This document shows, one piece after another, positions 50,093-57,293 of a stretch of DNA of 64,000 nucleotides. The notes below the pieces were generated by a model. It had not been told where the DNA came from. It made no database searches and saw nothing but the letters and a program-made list of their open reading frames with translations. This stretch comes from Bin87 sp965262485 (GTDB lineage: Bacteria; Chloroflexota; Dehalococcoidia; Lucifugimonadales; UBA3495): assembly GCA_965262485.1 (NCBI GenBank), contig OZ253540.1, positions 2,914,001 through 2,978,000 on the forward strand, in the 5' to 3' direction. Made by a program: the position numbers and the translations under genes. Every line of letters starts with the position of its first letter. The stretch's first letter is position 1.

Positions 50093-50241
50093 GGTTGTCC
50101 TCCACACTTGCAATGCGGGCTCAGGCCCGTGAATCTGTTCGGAGCGACCACCGGCGGCGTGAGGGGTGTCTTACTGCGAGTCGGTGCAGCCTGGACCTCA
50201 GGCCCAGCTCACCCAATGACAGACGACGCGCCCCTCGCGCC
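50093..50241 (-). ncRNA. Candidate bridge RNA of IS110 copy 3, one stem change
   Basis: Same guides as in copies 1 and 2. One base differs: GACCACC of the donor-loop stem is GACAACC here, so one base pair with GGTGGTC is lost. Target guides are unchanged. If the RNA assignment is right, this copy could still be recognised, though less stably. Confidence 0.65.
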
Positions 50242-50432
50242 CGCCTCACAGATTGGCCCATCTGCGAGGCATATACAACATACAAATGACAGAAGGCAGG
50301 GACTGGAGTTTCGCAATTTTCTGCACCGGACCGGCGCTTATACCGGGCTTGAAAATCCTCCGCCAAGCCCGGCGGATTGTTGGTTCAACAAGGTTGTCCG
50401 GGCAGTGTAGCCGGAGAAGAGAAGTCGGCCTG

Positions 50433-52337
50433 CTAATCCCCTGCATCGATGAACGGGCCGCCGTGCAGCTTCCTATAGACATCTTTGACCTGTTCCACCT
50501 TATCAGCCGGGGTGTGCTTCAGGATTATCTCGTAGATCTCGGGGTCGCTGTCTATGTACCAGTCAAAGTCTGGAGTGAGCGGGGCTAAACGCAGATTAAT
50601 CGTCCGGTAAAGCTCTCCCAGGGCCGCCGACAACGCCGCATCGCCCATGATGGTTTGCAGCCTGAGCAGGAAGTCCAACCCCATGGAATAGCGGCAGGAA
50701 TTCTCCAATCTGGCGAAGTCGAGGGTGTCCTCGTGTGAGGAAAGCATAGCCAGATTTATCATCCCCCGCTCCACACAGTTGACCTGGACGTCCGCCGCCG
50801 CATGGAGCCGTGAGTCCTCCAGGCTTGAGTAACCATACCAAGCCTCAATGCGCCGCGTCGCGAACTCGGGGCCTCCCTCAAGGACCCAACCGGGCCCTAT
50901 GCCGTTGGGGAAGTAGTGGTGAGCCAGCTCGTGGTACACGGTATGCCTCAGCCCGGCGCCAACGCCCTTCCAGTCGCCGACCTCCACTCTATCGTTGTAA
51001 GCTGCCCCGCCATAGCGCTCCGACCCAAAGTCATTATATCGTCGAACAACCGCCACAATCACGTCGGATATGGGGAATGGCTCCCCCACGAGCCGCTCAT
51101 TCCCCCGTACTGCCTCTTCGGTGAGCTTCAGCAGGTCTTCATAGCCGGGAATCGGCTCATGCTGGGCTATCCAGAGATTGACTTCTCCCGCCAGCGGCAG
51201 GTCTATCGTCTTCGATTGCACGAAGTAGGGTCCCAGGATGTCGTCGTACCCAAAGCTGATGATGCGCACGCGTTCCTCGTCGCTCAAGCCGTCGTTGAAC
51301 CAGGGGGCATTCACCACATCCTCAAAAATCTTTCCCCTCTCCATCCGTTGGTCTGCGGTCAGCCCATCATCTATCTTGTCTGTGTACAAGAGATACAGGG
51401 ATCGCATGACTAATATGTCAAGCGGACGAATCCGGTCGTGTTCTACCTCTATCACCAGGTCGAGCAGGCTGAAGAAGTCGCGGTCCAACTCCACGGCCAT
51501 CTTTAATATACCCCACAGGCGTCTTACCGCCTCCTCGTCGTGTTCCGTGATGCCGTCCACCATCCAGGGCTGCAGGACGACCCAAACGCCCATCCCAGCG
51601 ACGAGCGTCTCCATCTCCAATGGTACCGAGATAGCGACCTCCTCGGTACTCGTCATCTCGTCGTCGAAGGCCCATGCCAGCCCTGCAACCGCGGTCGACA
51701 GTTCCCGGTATTCCAGGGCCATCTTGCTCAGCGTCCGGATGGCCGACGCCTCCGAATGATGCAGATCCTTTTGCAGGCCGTCTGCGAACCAGCCGGCGTC
51801 AATCGTCTGCCTGATTAACTCCAGGTTGGAGTCCTCTCCCGACCTGAGCAGGGAAGGCAAGTCTTGGAGCGCCCAACTCTCGTAGCCGTTCAGGCCGTCC
51901 GCGTGCCAGGGCAGGTTCTGTAGCCTGTCCAGGATGTGGGAGACTTCACCAATCGCTGTGGATGACGTATCGGGCTCGCTTGTTGGGATTGGTGTCGGCT
52001 CAGGCGTTGCGGTTGGTTCAGGGGCGGGCGCGGGTGTCAGAGTGGGTGTTGGTTCAGGAGTCGGCGACGGCTCCGGGGCAGGAGTTGGCGGCAGCGTTGG
52101 CGTAGGCTGAAGCGTTGGTGCGGGAGCGGGTATTGTCGCAGCGCTCTCTTTGACGGCCACGGGCGTGGCGATGGCCCCAATGGTTGCCGAGACACGCGCC
52201 GGCGCCGTCGCATCAGTATCCGGCATCGCTCCTGTCGTCGCCGGCGAGTTTCCGGTACATCCAGCCGCCGTGAGGCAAAGGAGGAAAGCGCCCAGGACGA
52301 TGCCACTGACGGCTCTGGCGGATTGTTGGTTAATCAA
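50433..52337 (-). CDS. Zinc metalloprotease-like lipoprotein with Pro-rich linker
   Basis: A 634-residue exported protein. The start is a lipoprotein signal peptide (VSGIVLGAFLLCLTAAGC, lipobox LTAAGC). Residues 70-130 form a Pro/Thr/Glu linker (PTPEPTPTLTPAPAPEP). The C-terminal half contains HTVYHELAHHYFPNGIGPGWVLEGGPEFATRRIEAWYGY: HELAHH zinc ligands and a Glu about 18 residues later, as in gluzincin peptidases. The rest is helical. It is expected to be anchored on the outside of the membrane. Related lipoproteins with a TPxP linker are frequent in this bacterial group. Confidence 0.82.
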   Translation of the reverse strand: MINQQSARAVSGIVLGAFLLCLTAAGCTGNSPATTGAMPDTDATAPARVSATIGAIATPVAVKESAATIPAPAPTLQPTPTLPPTPAPEPSPTPEPTPTLTPAPAPEPTATPEPTPIPTSEPDTSSTAIGEVSHILDRLQNLPWHADGLNGYESWALQDLPSLLRSGEDSNLELIRQTIDAGWFADGLQKDLHHSEASAIRTLSKMALEYRELSTAVAGLAWAFDDEMTSTEEVAISVPLEMETLVAGMGVWVVLQPWMVDGITEHDEEAVRRLWGILKMAVELDRDFFSLLDLVIEVEHDRIRPLDILVMRSLYLLYTDKIDDGLTADQRMERGKIFEDVVNAPWFNDGLSDEERVRIISFGYDDILGPYFVQSKTIDLPLAGEVNLWIAQHEPIPGYEDLLKLTEEAVRGNERLVGEPFPISDVIVAVVRRYNDFGSERYGGAAYNDRVEVGDWKGVGAGLRHTVYHELAHHYFPNGIGPGWVLEGGPEFATRRIEAWYGYSSLEDSRLHAAADVQVNCVERGMINLAMLSSHEDTLDFARLENSCRYSMGLDFLLRLQTIMGDAALSAALGELYRTINLRLAPLTPDFDWYIDSDPEIYEIILKHTPADKVEQVKDVYRKLHGGPFIDAGD

Positions 52338-52634
52338 GGTTATTCTTGCGGAGGATAGTCAGGTTCTGTTGACATTTCACGTCATTCCGGCGAAAGAACG
52401 TCACCCCGTACTTGATACGGGGCCGGAATCCAAGCGCTTTGGAAAGCAGACATCGTTCACATTCGGGGTACTCTGGATTCCCGCTTTCGCGGGAATGACG
52501 AGCTGGGGTTAGCGAAATCGCCTTATATCTCAAATGTCAACACGGCCTAAATTGCGAACTTTCCGGTGGGAGGTCTTGCTGTGACCTTGAGCGACCTCCC
52601 ACCTGCGCCCGAATGTCCCGCTGCCCCGTACCGG
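52338..52634. other. Intergenic stretch with a palindromic repeat
   Basis: No gene. The stretch 52378-52500 is a palindrome with CGTCATTCCGGCGAAAGAACG and CCCCGTACTTGATACGGGG on one side and CTGGATTCCCGCTTTCGCGGGAATGACG on the other, sharing the interior of the CAGGGCAA-type miniature elements but without their termini. It could stop transcription between the lipoprotein gene and the surface-protein gene. Confidence 0.5.
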
Positions 52635-55600
52635 CTATTGCGGCTGGATGTTCAGGGTAAAGGTTCCCGGTGCCCCGTCCGAGGCCGGGCCGGTGGCTTC
52701 CGCCGTGTATTCCCCGGCGGCCAGGGTGAGGGTGACGCTGTTCGACCCGGTATGGGCGCCGTCGTGTACCAGCTTGCCATTGTTCCGCCGGATCGTCCGG
52801 CGGGTTTCATAGGTGCTGTTGGGCCGCTTCCCCCAGCCGTTCCTGGGAGTATCTTTGGACACGAACAGTTGCGCGTCCGCTTCCGACGCCAGCCGGATTT
52901 CCACCGTGGTCTCCTGGGACAGGGTGAAGTGGAAGTAGCGGGCCGGGCTGTCCCGGTGGTGGGCGCGGCAGTCCGTGTCGTCCCATTCGCCGGCGTACTC
53001 CACCGACGCCGTGAGTTCGTTCAGGTTGGTGAAGCAGGACGTTGCCGACGGCGTTTCGTTCACGTCGGTCAGGCTCACCGTCACCGCAATAGTGGCGGCG
53101 GCGTTGCCGTCGTCCGTCGTCACCGTCAGCGAGTAGGTATCTTGGGTCTCATAGTCGTAGCTCACGCCGAACTTGGTAAGCAGTTGGCCGGTGGCGGCGT
53201 CTATGTCGAAAGAACCGGCGTCGTCTCCCGACAGGCTATAGCTCAGGGTGTGGTCGTCCGGGTCGGTGGCGGTCAGGGGCGCGCCCACGAGCTGGCCTGC
53301 CGCCGTGTTCTCGACCAGGCTGCGGATTGCGCTGTCGCCCTCGTCGAAGGTGGGCGGCGTGTTCTCCGGCTCGGGCGGCGGGCTGACGGCAATGGTTGTC
53401 TCGGCGCTGGCCGACAGCCCGCCCGCGTCGGTCACCGTCAGGCGGAAGGTCAACTCCGTCTGCTCCGTGACGTCCGGGGCGGTGAAGCCGGCCGTCGCCG
53501 TGCTTGCGCTAACGATGGAGACCGTGGGCGTCCCTCCCACCTGGCTCCAGGCGAAGGTCAGGGACTCCGCCGTAGTCTCAGCGTCGCCGCCGACGCCTTG
53601 CAACGCCACCGCCTCCCCGGCTACCGCCGCCGTGACCTGGGCCGCGTCGATGGACGCCGTGGGCGGCGTGTTGGCCGGTTCCGGCTCCGCTCCGGGCACC
53701 GTGACCGTCATCGTGTCCGAATCGGACTCGCCTTCCTGGTCGGTTACGGTCAGTTGGAACTCCAGTATCGTCCCGCCTGCCGCGTCCGCCGGCAGCGTGA
53801 ACCTCGGGTCGCCGAACTTGTTGGCGGCCTGCTTGGACTCCTGTGGGTGGGTCAGCGTAACGTTGGGTCCCGACAGCTGCGTCCAAGCGTGGGCCATCTG
53901 GTGCCACCTGCCGTAGGGGTTCGTGCTGCCCTTGCCTTGCAACGTCACGCTTTCGCCCGGCGCGCCGGTCAGGTCCGGGCCGGCCTTGGCCGTGGGCCGG
54001 ATGGTTTCCGTGACGGCGACCGTGACGGTCATAGTATCGGAATTGGATTCCCCTTCCTGGTCGGTCACGGTCAGCTCGAACTCCAGCGTTGTGCCGTCCG
54101 CCACGTCGGCGGGGACGATGAACCTGGGGTCGCCGAAGTTGCTGGCCGGCTGGGAAGTCTGGGGGTGCGTCAGCGTGGCGGTCGGGCCGGAGAGCTGCGT
54201 CCATTGGTGGGCCATCTGGTGCCACCTGCCGTAGGGGTTCGTGCTGCCCTTGCCTTGCAGGGTGACGCTTTCGCCCGGCGCGCCGGTCAGGTCCGGGCCG
54301 GCGTTGGCCGTGGGCGCTGTTGACGCCTGCTGTCGCGGTGGGGGCTGCGATTCGGGGCCATCGGAACCGCTCGCGCCGGTCGGCGGCGCCACGACCTTTA
54401 ATATCACCGTTCCGGTGCCCGTGTCCATGATCGTGGAGAACTCCGGCCTGATTCTCACCGTCAGTCTGAATGTCAGGACAGTACCAAGAGACCCCTCGTT
54501 GGGAATGGTCATGGAAAGGCTTCTGAGCGTCGTCTTGCCGAGATCGGCCGTCGGGCCGGACGCCTGGACCCACTTGTAGTAGGTGGCTTCATCCGTGCCT
54601 CGCTCATAGAGCGGGTCGATGTTGTGCCAGCCCTGCAGCGTGATCATATCGCCGGGAGAAGCTTCATGGGTGGCGCCGCCGACGGCGGTGACGGTGATTT
54701 TGGGGTGGACGCTTCCGTCCCTGACCTTCACCGTGGCGCTGTGATGCCGCGGCCAAGAGGACAGGAAGTAGCGGCCCACCTGGGGGAGGATGACCACCTT
54801 GACGGTGTCGACACCCGTGGTTGGAACGACGTACTCCACCGAAGCCTCGGCGGTCGCGGTGACCGGTATGGTCAACATTTCGCGGCGCGTCTGTGGTCCC
54901 TGGTCGCCGGTGGTGGTGATCTCCAGGGTCACCGTGGGCACGTTCCGGGCGGCTTCGCCGCGCACGTCGAAGACGGCATCTTCATCACGTGTGACCCACG
55001 GGTACTTGGGATCAATGGAGACATGCGAAAGCTTCTCCGAAGTGGCCGGAACCGCTGAGCCGCCCCCGTCGTTGTCCGCGATCGTGACGCTTGCCCGGGC
55101 GCTTGCTTCGTCGATCTGATACCGACCAGCCTCGCCTCGGTTTAAGCTGTCCACCACCTCAACCGTGACCGTGCCGTTGGGCTCGTCCACCGCGTCCGCG
55201 CTGGTCTTAACCCCATAGGCGGCGCTGGTCTGACCCGCAGGGATGACTACCCAGTCCCAGTCCCTATAGGGCATCCGGACGCCGTAGTCGCCGCTGGTGG
55301 TGACGCGCAGGTCGACCGGCAGGTCGAACAGCGGGGCTGGGTTCGCCGTGATGGTGAATTCGCCGTCGCCGCCCTCGATGATGGGGGAAGGGGGCGCCTC
55401 GATGCTGATGGTGACGGGCGGGATCGGCCCGTGGGCGTTGGTGACGGTGGCAGCGTGGCCGGACCGGGTGATGACCTGGCCAGTGAACAGGCCGATGGGG
55501 ACGGCGTCGTGGTTGGCGGGTTCGGTGAGGGTGCAGGTGGCGGCGCCGACGGTGCGGAAAGTTGCCGCGTTAATCGATCCGGTGAGCAGGCCGGGGGCGT

Positions 55601-55736
55601 GAACGGGGACGTAGCCGGTCTCGCCGGCCTTGCGGGTGAACGTGTGGGTCCGCGGGGTGGTTCCTGTTGCGGTGCAACTCAGGCTGAAGCCGTATTTCTG
55701 GCCGAATGGCGCCGTTCCGATCACGGTCTTGGCCAC
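52635..55736 (-). CDS. Large surface protein with PKD/Ig-like and cadherin domains, 5'-truncated
   Basis: A 1033-residue, beta-rich, repeat-containing protein. Calx-beta-like segments are at residues 110-215 (ISIEAPPSPIIEGGDGEFTI). Two K319L/PKD-like repeats (ANAGPDLTGAPGESVTLQG, residues 470-690), one PKD unit (PPTASIDAAQVTAAVAG) and a cadherin-type domain (YSLSGDDAGSFDIDAATGQL) follow, then a C-terminal pre-peptidase-like domain. There is no signal peptide; the frame stays open upstream of the GTG at 55736 right into the IS5 end, so the IS removed the true start. Probably not exported or expressed from its own promoter now. Confidence 0.8.
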   Translation of the reverse strand: MAKTVIGTAPFGQKYGFSLSCTATGTTPRTHTFTRKAGETGYVPVHAPGLLTGSINAATFRTVGAATCTLTEPANHDAVPIGLFTGQVITRSGHAATVTNAHGPIPPVTISIEAPPSPIIEGGDGEFTITANPAPLFDLPVDLRVTTSGDYGVRMPYRDWDWVVIPAGQTSAAYGVKTSADAVDEPNGTVTVEVVDSLNRGEAGRYQIDEASARASVTIADNDGGGSAVPATSEKLSHVSIDPKYPWVTRDEDAVFDVRGEAARNVPTVTLEITTTGDQGPQTRREMLTIPVTATAEASVEYVVPTTGVDTVKVVILPQVGRYFLSSWPRHHSATVKVRDGSVHPKITVTAVGGATHEASPGDMITLQGWHNIDPLYERGTDEATYYKWVQASGPTADLGKTTLRSLSMTIPNEGSLGTVLTFRLTVRIRPEFSTIMDTGTGTVILKVVAPPTGASGSDGPESQPPPRQQASTAPTANAGPDLTGAPGESVTLQGKGSTNPYGRWHQMAHQWTQLSGPTATLTHPQTSQPASNFGDPRFIVPADVADGTTLEFELTVTDQEGESNSDTMTVTVAVTETIRPTAKAGPDLTGAPGESVTLQGKGSTNPYGRWHQMAHAWTQLSGPNVTLTHPQESKQAANKFGDPRFTLPADAAGGTILEFQLTVTDQEGESDSDTMTVTVPGAEPEPANTPPTASIDAAQVTAAVAGEAVALQGVGGDAETTAESLTFAWSQVGGTPTVSIVSASTATAGFTAPDVTEQTELTFRLTVTDAGGLSASAETTIAVSPPPEPENTPPTFDEGDSAIRSLVENTAAGQLVGAPLTATDPDDHTLSYSLSGDDAGSFDIDAATGQLLTKFGVSYDYETQDTYSLTVTTDDGNAAATIAVTVSLTDVNETPSATSCFTNLNELTASVEYAGEWDDTDCRAHHRDSPARYFHFTLSQETTVEIRLASEADAQLFVSKDTPRNGWGKRPNSTYETRRTIRRNNGKLVHDGAHTGSNSVTLTLAAGEYTAEATGPASDGAPGTFTLNIQPQ

Positions 55737-55738
55737 GG

Positions 55739-56583
55739 TCAGCGACGTGACGGCCGCGAAGCTGCGAAATGAGACGTTCTTAGAGGGTGTTTAAAAAGCT
55801 GGGGGCGTGCCAAGCGGCGGAGCATGAGTCCGGTCATAGCGGTGTAGACCCAGGCTTCGGTGGTTTCCGGCAGTGCTTCATAATCCTTGCTCAATCTCCG
55901 GTGCCGGCCCAGCCAGGCGAAAGTGCGCTCCACCACCCAGCGTCGGGGCAACACCTCAAAGCTGTGGCTGTTCCCGGGACGCTTCACTATCTCCAGAGTC
56001 CAACCCGTCAGTGTCGCCACCCACTCGATCAACTTTCCGGCGTAGCCGCCATCCGCCCAGATCAAGCTCAACCGGGGAAACCTTCTGGTCAGCTTGCTGA
56101 TGACCAGCTTGGCCCCATCCCGGTCTTGCATGTCGGCTGGGTGCACCGCCACCGCCAACAGCAGTCCCTGGGTATCCACCACAATATGCCGTTTGCGGCC
56201 TTTCACCTTCTTGCCCGCGTCGTACCCCCGAGGCCCCCTTTTTCCGTGGTCTTCACCGACTGGCTGTCGATGATGGCCCCGCTGGGGCTGGGCTGGCGGC
56301 CCAGGAACCGTCGCATCGTGGGGAGCAGGGCGTCGTAAATCCCCTGCCAGGTCCCATCTCGCCGCCAAACCCAAAAATAGTGGTAGACCGATTGCCAGGG
56401 AGGCAGGTCGTGAGGCAACAGACGCCATGCACAACCGGTGCGCAACACGTACCGGATGGCATTCACCACCTCCCGGCGGGAGTACTTGGCGGGCCGGCCA
56501 CCCGGCTTCACCGGCGGAACCAAGGGTTCCAGAATCTGCCACTCGGCCTCCGTCAAATCCGTGGAATAAACTGCTCGGCTCAT
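55739..56583 (-). CDS. IS5 family transposase, made by -1 frameshift
   Basis: The first frame (56583 to about 56240) encodes MSRAVYSTDLTEAEWQILEPLVPP, YHYFWVWRRDGTW and IIDSQSVKTTEKGG, with the first catalytic Asp. The second frame, -1 relative, continues RGYDAGKKVKGRKRHIVVDTQGLLL, SLIWADGGYAGK and WVVERTFAWLGRHRRLSKDYE, with the second Asp and the Glu. The overlap carries GGAAAAAGGGGGCC (56232-56245), a slippery run. This two-frame plan is standard for the IS427 group. The second frame ends outside the element at 55739. Confidence 0.85.
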
Positions 56584-56652
56584 GCCCCAAGTCTATAGCT
56601 TGCCTTGCTACATTGCCTGCTATTTCCCAGACCCTTTTTAAACACTTTCTAA
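55781..56652 (-). mobile_element. IS5 family (IS427-type) insertion sequence
   Basis: Ends are marked by inverted repeats TTAGAGGGTGTTTAAAAAG (left) and TTAGAAAGTGTTTAAAAAG (right, complementary strand), 17 of 19 identical. TTAG is at both borders. Length about 870 bases. The left border cuts the large surface-protein gene; the right border supplies the stop codon (TAG) of the EEG-repeat gene at 56649, so both neighbours have been altered, perhaps with loss of DNA between them. Confidence 0.82.
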
Positions 56653-57146
56653 GCAGCCGGATTCTGACCGTTGGTCCGGGGTGGGGGTTCGGTAAATGGC
56701 GCTCCCCGAACTTCAGCGTCAATCCTTCGCTGGTTCCATTCAATCCAGAGTTGGTGGATCTCGTGGCGGCCTTCCTCACGCCCTTCCTCGCGGCCTTCCT
56801 CGCGGCCTTCCTCGCGGCCTTCCTCACGCCCTTCCTCGCGGCCTTCTTCCCGGCCTTTCTCTCTGGCCCGCTGCCTGATCATCGCCCCGATTACCATGTC
56901 TGCTCCCTCCACTACGATGGCGGCTCCTGCTATCGATGCCGCCGCGGCCCGGGTGGCCTGGTCTATTGCCACCCGTGTGATCTCGTGCCATGTGCCCACA
57001 TCCCCCACCGTCACCGCGGACCAAGTACCGATGGTTGTTAATGATATGGCGCTTACACTGAATATACCAAAGAACCACGGAATAGTCCGCGATGCAATGC
57101 TGGGGACGCCAATGCGAATGCCCGAATTTTGCCCTTCTGTTGCCAT
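56649..57146 (-). CDS. Two-helix membrane protein with EEG-type repeat (paralogue B)
   Basis: A 165-residue protein. Two membrane segments (TIPWFFGIFSVSAISLTTI and a weaker one around residues 65-85) are followed by seven tandem units of the REEG type (56770-56860), then EWNQRRIDAEVRGAPFTEPPP. The tail EWNQRR...EPPP is shared with the protein at 4735. The stop codon is provided by the IS5 end, so the native C-terminus may have been slightly longer. The 12-base DNA repeat units invite slippage in copy number. Confidence 0.65.
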   Translation of the reverse strand: MATEGQNSGIRIGVPSIASRTIPWFFGIFSVSAISLTTIGTWSAVTVGDVGTWHEITRVAIDQATRAAAASIAGAAIVVEGADMVIGAMIRQRAREKGREEGREEGREEGREEGREEGREEGREEGRHEIHQLWIEWNQRRIDAEVRGAPFTEPPPRTNGQNPAA

Positions 57147-57229
57147 GCCCAGCGACTATTGTGCATATTGGCGTCCCCGCGGGCAACCGGCTGCTGTCAT
57201 CACTTACTGCTGCCGGCGGCGGTTCCTGA

Positions 57230-57268
57230 CTCCGAAAGAAAGCGGCCCCGCCCGTAGTCGGGGCCGCC
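57230..57268 (-). terminator. Rho-independent terminator after the CoxL-like gene
   Basis: On the minus strand GCGGCCCCG (57259-57267) pairs with CGGGGCCGC (57242-57250), loop of eight bases, followed by TTTCTTTC. It lies 27 bases after the stop of the molybdopterin-enzyme gene. A strong, simple hairpin terminator. Confidence 0.75.
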
Positions 57269-57293
57269 TGCTTGAGTCTGCCGTACTGCCGGG

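Larger units (their letters stand above)
49020..50286 (-). mobile_element. IS110 family insertion sequence, copy 3
   Basis: A minus-strand copy of 1267 bases with the same ends and target as the other two. It differs from them by several substitutions, a stop codon in the transposase, and a single base change in the second RNA stem. The right end is like copy 1 (CCCCGGGGTACAACAACCCGGATAG), not copy 2. It looks old and inactive. Confidence 0.88.

Noticed and set aside
53248..54579. Long plus-strand open frames opposite the surface-protein gene
   Set aside because: They arise from the high-GC codon pattern of the minus-strand gene; domain motifs are found only on the minus strand.
56760..56860. 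CRISPR-like tandem repeat
   Set aside because: The 12-base units are contiguous, without spacers, and encode the REEG repeats of a membrane protein.
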